A stretch of 55,200 nt of DNA from a virus. The DNA lies in the IMG/VR virus record IMGVR_UViG_3300046694_000640, positions 1 to 55,200 of that record; one strand, 5' to 3'. Shown here piece by piece: positions 1 through 9,302 of this stretch (position 1 is the stretch's first letter; each line of letters begins with the position of its first letter). A program made the position numbers and the translations under genes. The notes under the pieces are model-generated. The model was not told where the DNA came from. It saw nothing but the letters and a program-made list of their open reading frames with translations, and ran no database searches.

Positions 1-1176
1 ATGCGGATCAGCTTAAAAATATTATTGTATAAACAAAAAACATATTCAGATGGCACCCACCCCATTGTTTTGCAGTATATCACTAACAGGAAAGTGAGAA
101 GAAAAGTACTGGCCAGGTGTAAACATGATGATTGGGATCCAGCTAAGAACCGATTAAAATCCAAAGTGCCTAATGCTATCCGAATCAACCACTACTTAAA
201 CGAAGAGTATGTCAAAGCGGAGCACGACCTATATGATATCAAAAGCGGCGACAAAGTAGTGTCATCTATCTTCAAAGCTACTACTGAGATTACGCTTCAG
301 GAAGCCTTCAACGCTGAACTTACCAGGTTACAAAAAGAATTTAAGTCTGGCTACTATGACAAAATGCTGGCTATTCAAAAACAGATCCCAGATAAATCAA
401 TTCTTGTTTCGGACATTGATGAACGATGGTTTGAAAAAATGATCATCAACCTCACAAATGCCGGCAACAATGGCAATACCATTAAAAAGAAGATCAAACT
501 TATAAGGGGAATGATATTGAGGTATTCTGAAAAGGGGGTAAGCAAGGAAGTAAAATCTGTAACAGTGCCTACACAGAAGCCATTGAAACAAAAATTGTCG
601 CCACAAGAATTTGATGCTTTAGTCAACCTTAAACTTCCAGAGGATGATTTATTGACTGCCACAAGGGATATATTTCTGATGCAGGTATACCTGCGCGGAA
701 TCAGGGTAGGCGATTTACTACAGGCCTATACAGATGACTTTGAAAGCGGAAAGTACGTTTATAGGGCAGATAAAACAGACAAGCCTCAAAGCATTAAATT
801 GATACCAGCAGCTACTGCTATAGTTGATATGTATAAAGGCAAACATTCCAGACTGTTCCCATTCTTTACCTGGGAGTATGATAAGAAAGCAACTAAATTT
901 GATAATGAGCGGGCGCGGCTCAAACACAAAGAAGGATGTACAACAATTATTAACCGGTATTTGAAGGTTTTGGCTAAAATGGCAGGCATCCAAAAACCGC
1001 TTTCATCACACATTGCCAGGCATACGTTTGCCAGAATGGCTATTGATAAGATCAATAATCCCATGGTTACAATGGAGCTTCTTGGGCATTCGTCGTTGGC
1101 CGTTCACCAGCAGTATCTTAATGATATCAGGAAGGAAGATGTTTTGGATCAGGCAGCAGATGATATTTTTGGTTAA
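1..1176 (+). CDS. int: Tyrosine-type site-specific integrase
   Basis: Catalyses integration and excision of the prophage by Cre/XerD-type strand exchange. The 391-residue protein has an N-terminal arm-type DNA-binding domain (about 1-95), a SAM-like core-binding domain (about 100-185) and a catalytic domain (about 195-391). The catalytic set is visible: Arg235 in RGIRVGD, a likely beta-hairpin Lys258, His337 and Arg340 in HIAR, His363 in LLGHSS and the nucleophile Tyr372 in QQYLND. The length and the arm domain are typical of Bacteroidota phage and conjugative-element integrases. The ATG is the first base of the window, so upstream signals and attL are not visible. It sits at the opposite end of the element from the attR candidate near 54.49 kb, as expected for a prophage. 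Confidence 0.96.
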   Translation: MRISLKILLYKQKTYSDGTHPIVLQYITNRKVRRKVLARCKHDDWDPAKNRLKSKVPNAIRINHYLNEEYVKAEHDLYDIKSGDKVVSSIFKATTEITLQEAFNAELTRLQKEFKSGYYDKMLAIQKQIPDKSILVSDIDERWFEKMIINLTNAGNNGNTIKKKIKLIRGMILRYSEKGVSKEVKSVTVPTQKPLKQKLSPQEFDALVNLKLPEDDLLTATRDIFLMQVYLRGIRVGDLLQAYTDDFESGKYVYRADKTDKPQSIKLIPAATAIVDMYKGKHSRLFPFFTWEYDKKATKFDNERARLKHKEGCTTIINRYLKVLAKMAGIQKPLSSHIARHTFARMAIDKINNPMVTMELLGHSSLAVHQQYLNDIRKEDVLDQAADDIFG

Positions 1177-1180
1177 TGTT

Positions 1181-1414
1181 ATGGATACTTTGAAATTTGA
1201 TGTACCGGTTGGCGATAGTGTTGAAAATGTATGGATTCATGTGCCTTTAGGTAGCGGCAGCAATATATGGCACATCAATATCAATAATTATTTTTGTGGA
1301 TCTGTTATCAAGCGGGAAGATAAATGGCGACAACTACACATTAACCGGCATGAGTTCACGTCTGATGATATTGATGCAATAGGTGAAAGAATAGAAGAAT
1401 TTCTCAAAACCTGA
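1181..1414 (+). CDS. Small hypothetical protein downstream of integrase
   Basis: A 77-residue acidic protein starting 4 bases after the integrase stop, so probably co-transcribed with it. The open frame extends upstream inside the integrase gene, but the ATG at 1181 is the sensible start because the upstream part is shadow sequence. It has no signal peptide or membrane segment. The sequence alternates polar and aromatic residues (NVWIHVPLGSG, GSNIWHININNYF), suggesting a small beta-rich fold with a C-terminal helix. Its end overlaps the end of the convergent gene by 11 bases. I do not recognise a family; an excision or integration accessory role is possible from position only. Confidence 0.6.
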   Translation: MDTLKFDVPVGDSVENVWIHVPLGSGSNIWHININNYFCGSVIKREDKWRQLHINRHEFTSDDIDAIGERIEEFLKT

Positions 1415-2201
1415 CCAAATCATATCTTGCCCCAATTGATGGCCGCCAGGTATTACTATTAAAGTCATAATAATATTGGCCTACCAGGCTAATACGATTG
1501 ATATCAAACTGAATACCCGGTCCTATATTCAATGATTGTCTTGAAAAACTATAATTGCTTACTGCTTGCAATCTGACACCAATAGCTGGTTCTTTTTGCT
1601 CAAACTCAACATAATCAGCCCCGTTTATTTTAAACATAGGATTATCTGAAGAAACAGCTAATATTGATTTTTTAGCGCCCAACAACCAATTTCTCTTCCA
1701 GTACTGCGTAGCTTTTATTCTTACATCGGCGCTAAAGTCTGCCCTGCCAATGCTATCAGATGCGTCAGGCGGGGTAAACCTTAATTTTAAGCCATTGCCA
1801 TTATAAGTATAGAAAACACGCTTGGTGCTGTCCAATTGTTTTTTTAGCTTCAGATTTGCGGCTTCCAGTGACGATTTAATGACTAGTATTTCTTTTAATT
1901 GCTTTGTTCTGATATCCAACGCAAGCGCTGTAGTATCTATGATACCTCTGGTAGACTCGTTAGATGCCAGCTGGGGAGCTGTACCTTTATTTACGGTCAC
2001 ATCATAAAGGACTGTTTCAATACCTTTCTTATCAACCTGTTTCTTTATTTCTGTTGCTTCAGCCTGGATCTGTTTTGCTACCTTCGTATCCACCTGCTCT
2101 TTGTCAGCAAGCTTCTGGCTTTTTTCAACATACTTGAAAATAAGGAGCCCTACCAGTAAAAGCACTACACCTGCAACTATATAGTATTTAAAATTTTTCA
2201 T
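1404..2201 (-). CDS. Membrane-anchored phage protein, possible lysis or spanin component
   Basis: A 265-residue protein with one N-terminal membrane segment (about 7-24, VAGVVLLLVGLLIFKYV), a Lys/Gln-rich probable coiled coil (about 30-60 and 95-125), and a C-terminal beta-rich domain (about 130-265) ending in an outer-membrane-like pattern of alternating aromatics (YSFSRQSLNIGPGIQFDI). It follows the 109-residue membrane protein with a 1-base gap and lies two genes after the endolysin-like gene, so it belongs to the lysis end of the late operon. An inner-membrane anchor plus coiled coil plus beta domain would suit a spanin-like envelope-spanning role. That is inference; I recognise no named family with certainty. 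Confidence 0.7.
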   Translation of the reverse strand: MKNFKYYIVAGVVLLLVGLLIFKYVEKSQKLADKEQVDTKVAKQIQAEATEIKKQVDKKGIETVLYDVTVNKGTAPQLASNESTRGIIDTTALALDIRTKQLKEILVIKSSLEAANLKLKKQLDSTKRVFYTYNGNGLKLRFTPPDASDSIGRADFSADVRIKATQYWKRNWLLGAKKSILAVSSDNPMFKINGADYVEFEQKEPAIGVRLQAVSNYSFSRQSLNIGPGIQFDINRISLVGQYYYDFNSNTWRPSIGARYDLVRF

Positions 2202-2202
2202 C

Positions 2203-2532
2203 TTAGTTTTCTTTAACTATCTTTTTTGCTTTCTTACCTACTTTTGTTCGTATCGTGCTATCAAGATCGGCTTGATCCTGAGCCTGCTTAAGTATGATCC
2301 CATTTTTAACCAATAGGGCTGTAGTTAAGGCATCTTTGTCAGCCTTGTATTGTGCGTTTTCTTTTCGCAACTCTGCTTTTTCAGCCTCGCAGTTTACGTT
2401 GACCTGGTCAGATGCATTTCCAAACTTGGTAACAAAAAACATCATGATCGCAACTGCTACCATAAGCATATAAGTTGCCGGCGCTTTTACTACCTGGGAA
2501 AATGTTATTCTATTAATATCGTTAAGAGCCAT
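2203..2532 (-). CDS. Small membrane protein with coiled coil, possible holin or inner spanin
   Basis: A 109-residue protein with one hydrophobic segment (about 19-36, YMLMVAVAIMMFFVTKF) followed by a charged, heptad-like region (about 48-80). The tail is very basic (KKAKKIVKEN). This topology, located directly between the cell-wall hydrolase and another membrane-anchored protein, fits an inner-membrane spanin subunit (Rz-like) or a single-pass holin. No lipobox is present. The gene starts 12 bases after the hydrolase stop. The role rests on topology and neighbourhood only. Confidence 0.65.
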   Translation of the reverse strand: MALNDINRITFSQVVKAPATYMLMVAVAIMMFFVTKFGNASDQVNVNCEAEKAELRKENAQYKADKDALTTALLVKNGIILKQAQDQADLDSTIRTKVGKKAKKIVKEN

Positions 2533-2544
2533 GTTAGTTATTCC

Positions 2545-3078
2545 CTACGCCTCATTTATACTTAAATCACTTGCTTCTGTAAGGATGATCTTCCTAATGT
2601 TCTTAGGAATACCAACTCTGTATGCCGGACGTCTAACTGCAATACACCTGTCTTTTGATATCCAAGAAAATCCAACAGCATTTGATTGATTGCCGCCATA
2701 TACAAGATATGAAGTAGCATTTTCCCCAACATAAAAACCGACGTGCCCTCCTCCGGGCCTCTGGAATACCAAAATATCACAAAGCTTTGCTGTGTCAGCC
2801 TTAACGCCGTAATTCGCCCATTCTTTGGCAGCAAGTAGTTTATTAGAACTGAATGGATATTTAGCCCGCAAGGCACAAACTCCGACGAACAGGCCGCACC
2901 AGGGAATATCATCATCAGTGTACCAACCGCTTACCCCAACTTCTTTAGCCCATTCGCTTATATCCGGATTGCTTCCCTTCCCGGGGTGCTCCATTGTCCC
3001 AAAGTGCCGCAATGCTTCTACCAGCATCGCCGGCGCTCCCTCACTGTTTAACCAAGCGTATTTATCAGGTAATTTCAT
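2545..3078 (-). CDS. Endolysin-like cysteine hydrolase (TIGR02594/NlpC-P60-CHAP type)
   Basis: Predicted peptidoglycan hydrolase of 177 residues. It resembles the TIGR02594 family, which belongs to the papain-like NlpC/P60-CHAP superfamily. The visible catalytic elements are Cys61 in DIPWCGLFVG, His112 in GGGHVGFYVG, and a likely third polar residue at Asn130 in YGGNQSN. The N-terminal segment (ALRHFGTMEHPG) matches the lead-in commonly seen in this family. There is no signal peptide, so export would depend on a holin, consistent with the small membrane protein that follows. It is the last enzymatic gene of the late operon and could serve in host lysis or entry; lysis is more likely by position. 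Confidence 0.85.
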   Translation of the reverse strand: MKLPDKYAWLNSEGAPAMLVEALRHFGTMEHPGKGSNPDISEWAKEVGVSGWYTDDDIPWCGLFVGVCALRAKYPFSSNKLLAAKEWANYGVKADTAKLCDILVFQRPGGGHVGFYVGENATSYLVYGGNQSNAVGFSWISKDRCIAVRRPAYRVGIPKNIRKIILTEASDLSINEA

Positions 3079-3148
3079 TGTATCAAATTTAAGGCTAAAG
3101 ATAGCCGATGATTAAGACCGGGATTTATTACCGTTATTTGGTAAGATA

Positions 3149-5803
3149 CTATAGTGCGACATCGCTTATCAATATCCCATTTTTAAAAGTCATTTTTCTG
3201 TTATCACCAGTAGCCCCCTTATACTGTATATCGTAATCAGTAGGAGCTGTTTTACCAGCCGTAGTTATAGCCCCTGGCCCTAAATGGATATCGCCATTTA
3301 CAATCTCTAACGCGACATTCGTATCTGCATGATCGGCTTCAAGTATCAGGGCATAGTTGATCCCAGTCCCCAGCAATTCATTTTCAACTATATTCCTTAA
3401 AATACCTGTAGCCTTTAAATTTGGAGCTGTCGCCGGGAGGACATCATCACCAAATAGCACCTGGTTAACATTGCCATCATGATCGACATTTAAGGCCAAT
3501 TGCCCATTCAAAATGCTAAAGTCTCCTATCTTTCCAGAGTTGGCTGTAATGTCACCTGATATCGTGGCATTTGTCGCATACATTTTACCGTTATCAAGAA
3601 CCTTGAACTGATCAGCAGGCCCTGCCGCGAAACGGATAGAATTGGCTCCGGCATCGGTCACGCCTGAAATCCGAGCATTGATCTGTCCATCAGAACCAAC
3701 CTGGACTACTTTGGCTACGGTAAAGCCACGGATAGTTAACGTGGCTGGCGTGGTGATATTCCAGTCAAGCCCGGCAGCTTCATCCCCCAGATTAAACTGA
3801 GCACTATTCAGATCAAAGAAATTTTGTCCTGTGATATCTTTTATTCTGCCTGTGGTTATCTGATCGCCCACTATGTATGTCATACCTTTAGTAAATTCAA
3901 AGTCTCTGTATCCGTCAGTATTTACTTCGTAAAGGATGCCAACATTGAAAGCATAATATCCAGGGATGTCATTCGCGTTTACTGGTGTTTCAGATATCTC
4001 CCAGGTACCTGTTAACGCAACTTTGGAGCATTTGGCATACACATAATAAAACTTCACCGGATCAAGGCCCGTCCATTCATTAGGCTCAATCGCCCATGTA
4101 TAGCCAAATCCTTCAATTTTATAGATCCTATGCACCAACTGGCCGCCAGATATGCTTAATACATTTGCATCAGCCTCATGATTCGGGGATATCGTCACAT
4201 CATTCAGGTTGAAATTCTGTGAGTCATAACCAAAGCTGGCCATCCCAGCAACCAGGCTGTCTATACCTGTAAATAAAGTACCATCAGGGTTAAATATCCG
4301 GGATTGTAGTTTTTTAAGGTTCAAAGCGTTTAACCGGGCCCTCTCCGCATTGGTGCGGTTAACAATCTGAATATCCTTTTGGTTGTCAATGGTGTCTGAT
4401 ATAACCCGTTCGGTAGTAGTATAGGGTACAAAGTTAGCAATGGTAGCAGATATCTTTGTATTAGGCGTGATCACTGCAGGAAAGTTAACCGGATAGCTAA
4501 CGCTGGTCACCCGGATCAATGCATCAATACCCAGTGCAGCATGCTGTACAGTGATCCTGTCTCCTGGTTTTAACATAATGCCGTTATCACGCGCGTATAA
4601 AGGATCCAACTCCAGGTTATAAAGTACCCTAGGAATACAATTTTCGTTTAACCATTCCTGTGTTTTCGTGCGCAGTAGCTCTTCTGCTGCTGTCACAACT
4701 TCATCAGGCAAATACATGTCTACCAATGTGTATGTGTCGCCAACCTCAGGCCTTATTACGTCACTGGGGAGCGCATTGCCGGCTGCGTCAGTATTTACCT
4801 TTAGCTTGATGGTTTTAGATGTATTGTCGTAAGACTGAACATCAAACTCCTGCCCCATCAACTGACCTGTTAAAAACGAAACCTTCGCTGTATCAGTCGA
4901 AAAATATATATTTAGGTTGAATGATAAGGTGCTATCACCAATGGTAAATACACTTGAGGTAGCATCATACGCGCTTACTGCCGATACCAGCCCATTGATC
5001 TTAGGATAAATATCTTCATCTATATAATTACCTTCTTTTACCCTGTACAAAAATCCTTGTGCTGGATCGTTATTATTATAAACATTCTTTTCCAGATAAA
5101 AGCCATCGAACATTAGTTCAGTTGCGCCATCTCTGTAATTTTTAGGCAGGTTTCTGCTACTCCCATAACCGAAAGCCCTGGTAACAATATTTTCATCACT
5201 TTGATAGGCATAACCTAATGAGTATAACCCCTTCCTGCGGCCATACTGGAATACCAATGTAGTCAGGCTGCCAGCCTGCTTAACAAAATTGATAGTTTTG
5301 CCGGTTCCACTCAAATACCACTCGCAAGAAAATGCTTCTGCTATAGTATCAAGAGCCGAACGGCATGTATGTTTATCAAAGTCGATGCTCTTTTCTCCCA
5401 TGTCATCACAAATACCTACTGTCCATCCTGAATCTATAGAATTGATGTTGTCTACGATCAGATAGCATAAGCTTTCAAGATCACCATAAAATGAGAACGT
5501 TTTATTGTTTAGATGCTTGAACCCTTTATCGTAAAGCCTGTATAAATACGATTCAAAAATAATAGTGTACTTATACCTTAGACCATTGGCATCTCCTGTT
5601 AATTGAGGGCTGGGAATGGTATTGACTGTATAGTTCTGGTTGTTATAGATGATATATGAACCGATGGGGCAATAAAGCACACCCGGCAATTCAATTTCAG
5701 CCTGTATCTCATTGGGCCCCATTAGCTGCCAGTTTATGGCGAGATCATCATAAACTGGCAGCTGAGATATAACTTCATCATTTAAATATATTGGTAAATA
5801 CAT
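3149..5803 (-). CDS. Tail hub / tail-tip protein (Tal-like)
   Basis: A large protein (884 residues from this start) following the fibre and Dit genes, the usual place of the siphophage tail-associated hub. The N-terminal half (about 1-480) has the hub-like pattern of short beta segments: RYKYTIIFESYLYRL, CEWYLSGTGKTINFV, then a region ending PGDRITVQHAALGID. The C-terminal half (about 520-884) looks like a fibrous region, with DGQINARISGV and ISGDITANSGKIGDFSI repeats typical of tail-tip proteins. The open frame reaches back to 5833, overlapping the fibre gene by 28 bases. I prefer the ATG at 5803, which begins MYLPIYLND 2 bases after the upstream stop. A peptidase activity is not evident. 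Confidence 0.8.
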   Translation of the reverse strand: MYLPIYLNDEVISQLPVYDDLAINWQLMGPNEIQAEIELPGVLYCPIGSYIIYNNQNYTVNTIPSPQLTGDANGLRYKYTIIFESYLYRLYDKGFKHLNNKTFSFYGDLESLCYLIVDNINSIDSGWTVGICDDMGEKSIDFDKHTCRSALDTIAEAFSCEWYLSGTGKTINFVKQAGSLTTLVFQYGRRKGLYSLGYAYQSDENIVTRAFGYGSSRNLPKNYRDGATELMFDGFYLEKNVYNNNDPAQGFLYRVKEGNYIDEDIYPKINGLVSAVSAYDATSSVFTIGDSTLSFNLNIYFSTDTAKVSFLTGQLMGQEFDVQSYDNTSKTIKLKVNTDAAGNALPSDVIRPEVGDTYTLVDMYLPDEVVTAAEELLRTKTQEWLNENCIPRVLYNLELDPLYARDNGIMLKPGDRITVQHAALGIDALIRVTSVSYPVNFPAVITPNTKISATIANFVPYTTTERVISDTIDNQKDIQIVNRTNAERARLNALNLKKLQSRIFNPDGTLFTGIDSLVAGMASFGYDSQNFNLNDVTISPNHEADANVLSISGGQLVHRIYKIEGFGYTWAIEPNEWTGLDPVKFYYVYAKCSKVALTGTWEISETPVNANDIPGYYAFNVGILYEVNTDGYRDFEFTKGMTYIVGDQITTGRIKDITGQNFFDLNSAQFNLGDEAAGLDWNITTPATLTIRGFTVAKVVQVGSDGQINARISGVTDAGANSIRFAAGPADQFKVLDNGKMYATNATISGDITANSGKIGDFSILNGQLALNVDHDGNVNQVLFGDDVLPATAPNLKATGILRNIVENELLGTGINYALILEADHADTNVALEIVNGDIHLGPGAITTAGKTAPTDYDIQYKGATGDNRKMTFKNGILISDVAL

Positions 5804-5805
5804 AA

Positions 5806-8691
5806 TTAACCTATGAATTTGATCAATGCCCAAATACTATCAGAGATCTGCTGATAACCTGCAGTGGCCGGGTGAATGGCATCATTAAGGACTGTTATCT
5901 GTGTGCCGGTATTCCGCGCACTCAGGTTAATGGTAGTAGTTGGGAAATTGTTATCGGTATCCATGTTAAGATTAGCAGGGATCAGATATATACCAGCAGT
6001 ACGTTTTGCAGATGTATCGAGGTGAGTTATTACAGCAGCACGCCACAGCGCAAAGTTGCGTACGACACGGTCACGTTGAGTACCCGAAGCAAATGTAGCT
6101 GCAAAGCCATCCTGACTACCTGCAGGGCCGAATGTCATGACATATCCAACCTTACCACCAGATACCGCACTTTGATAACTTGCTATCATCTGATCGAGTT
6201 GAGCAAGAGAGCTTGTGATCATGGTATTAACGCCTGCATCATCAGTTGCAAACCTGAAGTCATTTATACCTAACTGAATAATAAACCAATCGCCTGAAGC
6301 CATTGTGAAACTGTTATTTGTCAGGTAATAAGAATAATCAAAGAGACTGGTGGCTGCCTTGTAGTATGGGTTTGATGCAGCGCTGCTGAATGAAGAAAAT
6401 GTAATACTTGCATCACCAGCGCTGCCATTAGTTTTAGTAAGCGTGCCTGATGATGCCGGAGCAGTACCCGAAACAAGTGTACATATAATCGTACCTGATC
6501 CGCTGGTTATATTAACAGTTTGCACGAGGAATACAGCGCCATTGTTTGAATACTGGGCGCTTGCTATTGCAGGCGGGGTAGTAACCCCTGCTACATTGAA
6601 TGTGTAGTTTACAGTGCCAGCACCAGAGTAAGCCGCAAATGTATATCCGCCACGCCCCTCATGCTTAGTTGCCCCAGCTCCTAAAATCCCTATTTGAGTC
6701 AGTTTTAAAAGATTGCCTGATGCATTTTGCAGGTTATTTAATTCAATCGTCTCCTGGTTAGAGGCAATAGTACTATCGCCCATCACGTTTATTTTACGGG
6801 TTGCATTGCCATTGCCAACAGCTGCAATATTAACTGTAGTTGAGGCGGTGGTATACAACACATTCCGGTAATAAACATTTACTGTAAGCACAAATGACCC
6901 CGTTTCGGTAGTGTCAGGGGTATACCTCCAAAAATCTGCATACTGCCTGCCTTTAGCGCAAACCACGTCGATGACAACATCACTCAGTGGCATGTTGCAG
7001 TAAATGAGATTCTTCAGGTAAATATTGATTTCCTGCGTTTGCATCACGTACAGTTGCGATTGCAGGTTAATAAAGCATTCAAATGGGTAAGTTGTGGTTG
7101 ATGACGGTACAAGCGTTTTTATATAATTTTCTGTTGCTGTAGCAAAGCCGCCAACAACAGAGACATTTAGCAATTGCATCCACAGCCCTTTCACAACAGT
7201 ATCGCTAGTTAAAGTAGCAGGCTCTGTGGTAAGATCTGTAGCAGTTGCGTATAGCCTTTTATTAGTACTTGTGGTGATCGTATTACCAAAAAATCCGCAT
7301 CGTCCGTTGGTCAGGTACTCAACCCATAAAGGAACGTTGCTGGTATTAGGAATAACTGAATCGAACATCAGCGTGAGCACGTTGATCACGCTATCGGTAG
7401 TAATAGTCAGCCCGGTGAACGTTTTGGTGACCAATACAGTGCCGCTACTATTATTTTCACGGATAATGATCTTTATACTGGTAACTGGATTTCCAACATA
7501 TCCGCAACCCATACCAAACTTGATGCCGTTGAAATTTTGTGCAGCGGGTATTTGAGATCCCCATGATGTAGATGGTGACGAAGTGTTAAAGTCCAATACC
7601 GAACCAGACTGTGTAAGCTGTTCGGAAACAATGGTTGTAAGCGTAACATCTTTCAGCGTTTTGTCTGCCTGATCAATGTTGGTTTTAAGCTTATCTCCGG
7701 CAGCTGTTTTAGCATATAACACAGAGTTGTCAGGCAACGTAGGTATTGCTGTCGGCTTTACGTTGTATACCGGTGTTCCTTGCTTATAAAACTGGATCCA
7801 AAACCCAAAGAATATACTTTCGGTTCCGGCAGTTGCTGGCTCTGTATTGACATTAAGGGCAGATGTGTAAAGAGCCTTATTTGTAGTACCAGTTATTACT
7901 CCACCATATCTACCACAACGACCATTACAGCTTATGCCTATCCACAAGGGCACATTGCTGGCATTAGGAACATTGGCATCCAACATTACATTGATATTTT
8001 GAGCTGTACCCGTAACGAATGTTAGCCCCGTAACGGATTTGCTTGATAATATGGTTCCTGTACTGTTATTTTCCCTGATGACTACTTTTAGTGAAGTGAT
8101 AGGAAAAGAAGCATCATATTGACGAAGTTTGAAAGTTATGTTATCAAAATTCTGAATTGCAGGCGCTTGTGTAGCCCAACCGCTAAAGCTGGGCGCTTCG
8201 AATGAAAATGCGCTTCCTGATTCTGTCAGCTGCTCCCCTACCTTATTATTAGGGGTAACTATATTAAATGACGATGCAAGCGTATCAAACGTAGGCTTAG
8301 GGGTGTATCCTGAAAGATCCTGAACCGGCAATGGTAATTCCTGCCAAATAGGATCCCAGTAAGTCCCCTTCCATGTTGCCTTCGCACCAAATATACCATT
8401 GCCGGTTGCTGGTGTAGGTATTACTATTGGCGTACTTGCTGCTTTTAAAAGATTGGTATACGTGCCGCTTGGCTTTGATCCTGGAGTTCCATCACCAACA
8501 AGCTCAACGCTCTGGCCTAACAATTGGCCTGTAGGTGCCGAATCAGTAGTTTTAAAAGATCCGATGTTATTCCTTACAATTTGCGCTAATGGAAACTGCG
8601 CATCAACACCAGCCGATGTTAACCCTATTACGTTAGCATTGGTTAGGTCCGTTATAACTGGCAATTGATTCGTCTTTACTACTTTGGCCAT
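5806..8691 (-). CDS. Tail fibre/spike with duplicated beta domain and C-terminal SGNH esterase
   Basis: A 961-residue receptor-interaction protein. Residues 1-110 resemble fibre-attachment regions. Residues about 152-303 and 355-509 are two diverged copies of one domain: both contain EQLT.SGS, VIRENNS/IIRENNSSGT, NVPLW, NGRCG and TNKALY/TNKRLY. The C-terminal domain (about 630-961) is an SGNH/GDSL hydrolase: GDS with Ser640, Gly680 in GRGGYT, Asn810 in LGINDF, and Asp937/His940 in NDAIHPATAGY. Such domains de-acetylate or de-esterify surface polysaccharides. The placement between Dit and tail hub supports a host-recognition role. The gene starts 2 bases after the Dit-like stop. The substrate cannot be read from sequence. 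Confidence 0.85.
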   Translation of the reverse strand: MAKVVKTNQLPVITDLTNANVIGLTSAGVDAQFPLAQIVRNNIGSFKTTDSAPTGQLLGQSVELVGDGTPGSKPSGTYTNLLKAASTPIVIPTPATGNGIFGAKATWKGTYWDPIWQELPLPVQDLSGYTPKPTFDTLASSFNIVTPNNKVGEQLTESGSAFSFEAPSFSGWATQAPAIQNFDNITFKLRQYDASFPITSLKVVIRENNSTGTILSSKSVTGLTFVTGTAQNINVMLDANVPNASNVPLWIGISCNGRCGRYGGVITGTTNKALYTSALNVNTEPATAGTESIFFGFWIQFYKQGTPVYNVKPTAIPTLPDNSVLYAKTAAGDKLKTNIDQADKTLKDVTLTTIVSEQLTQSGSVLDFNTSSPSTSWGSQIPAAQNFNGIKFGMGCGYVGNPVTSIKIIIRENNSSGTVLVTKTFTGLTITTDSVINVLTLMFDSVIPNTSNVPLWVEYLTNGRCGFFGNTITTSTNKRLYATATDLTTEPATLTSDTVVKGLWMQLLNVSVVGGFATATENYIKTLVPSSTTTYPFECFINLQSQLYVMQTQEINIYLKNLIYCNMPLSDVVIDVVCAKGRQYADFWRYTPDTTETGSFVLTVNVYYRNVLYTTASTTVNIAAVGNGNATRKINVMGDSTIASNQETIELNNLQNASGNLLKLTQIGILGAGATKHEGRGGYTFAAYSGAGTVNYTFNVAGVTTPPAIASAQYSNNGAVFLVQTVNITSGSGTIICTLVSGTAPASSGTLTKTNGSAGDASITFSSFSSAASNPYYKAATSLFDYSYYLTNNSFTMASGDWFIIQLGINDFRFATDDAGVNTMITSSLAQLDQMIASYQSAVSGGKVGYVMTFGPAGSQDGFAATFASGTQRDRVVRNFALWRAAVITHLDTSAKRTAGIYLIPANLNMDTDNNFPTTTINLSARNTGTQITVLNDAIHPATAGYQQISDSIWALIKFIG

Positions 8692-8693
8692 GC

Positions 8694-9215
8694 TTATAAA
8701 ATCAAAAATTTATTGTCTTGTGTATTATAATATCTAAGCTCGTTGTTAACCAGGTATGCGATCGTTGGTAGTCCATCGTCTTTATAAGGCGCATCCTGCA
8801 ATACTTCATCGAGCTGAAATGACATATCTATCACTATTTGCCTATCTCCATCCAATGGTGTTTTTCTATTCCATTTAATAGTACCGGGCTTCAGTCTGGC
8901 ATTGACCTTGATCCCGAGCGCGCCATCATCTTCAACGGTTACGTAGTTTTGATAAATGACAGATTCAAGAGCCATTTGGGTAGCCATATATTCGTCAACG
9001 TTATCAACTGTGATATATCCGCTGATGGTGAATACTCTTGGTGCCAGCGTCGGAGTGGCATCGAGATCATACTCAACCACCCCATCTTCCCAAGTGTGCG
9101 AAAAAACAGGGTTTACATCGTTGGGGGCCTCAAAACTATTGGCAGTAGACCGATCTCCATTAAGGTTAATCCCAAATGCCAGATATAAGTCGTACCCATT
9201 TATTTTGCTAATCAT
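8694..9215 (-). CDS. Distal tail (Dit-like) protein
   Basis: A 173-residue protein immediately after the tape measure gene, the canonical position of the distal tail protein that closes the tube and seats the hub. The N-terminus (MISKINGYDLYLAFGI) and the mid-region (RVFTISGYITVDNVDEYMATQMALESVI) follow the Dit-like pattern of beta strands and an alpha segment. The segment VTVEDDGALGIKVNARL fits the second half of such a domain. No signal peptide. The assignment is from position plus weak sequence pattern. About 90 non-coding bases with a hairpin separate it from the tape measure stop. Confidence 0.7.
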   Translation of the reverse strand: MISKINGYDLYLAFGINLNGDRSTANSFEAPNDVNPVFSHTWEDGVVEYDLDATPTLAPRVFTISGYITVDNVDEYMATQMALESVIYQNYVTVEDDGALGIKVNARLKPGTIKWNRKTPLDGDRQIVIDMSFQLDEVLQDAPYKDDGLPTIAYLVNNELRYYNTQDNKFLIL

Positions 9216-9250
9216 TACCGGCTTTGGCGTTACTTTTCAAAGGTACTTTG

Positions 9251-9276
9251 AGGGGTTGGTTATACTACCAACCCCT
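9251..9276. other. Perfect 10-bp hairpin between tape measure and Dit genes
   Basis: Arms AGGGGTTGGT and ACCAACCCCT flank a 6-base loop. No U-tract follows on the minus strand, so it is not a convincing terminator of the tape measure message. It may stabilise or space the mRNA. A further ggttggt at 9291-9297 could pair alternatively with accaacc at 9267-9273. Confidence 0.6.
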
Positions 9277-9302
9277 ATTTTACCTATAATGGTTGGTAAG
9301 TA

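Noticed and set aside
5872-6273. Plus-strand open frame of 133 codons inside the fibre gene
   Set aside because: Shadow of the minus-strand SGNH fibre gene, whose motifs are unmistakable; no start signals or homology pattern.
9251-9276. Terminator after the tape measure gene
   Set aside because: The hairpin is perfect but no U-tract follows on the minus strand.
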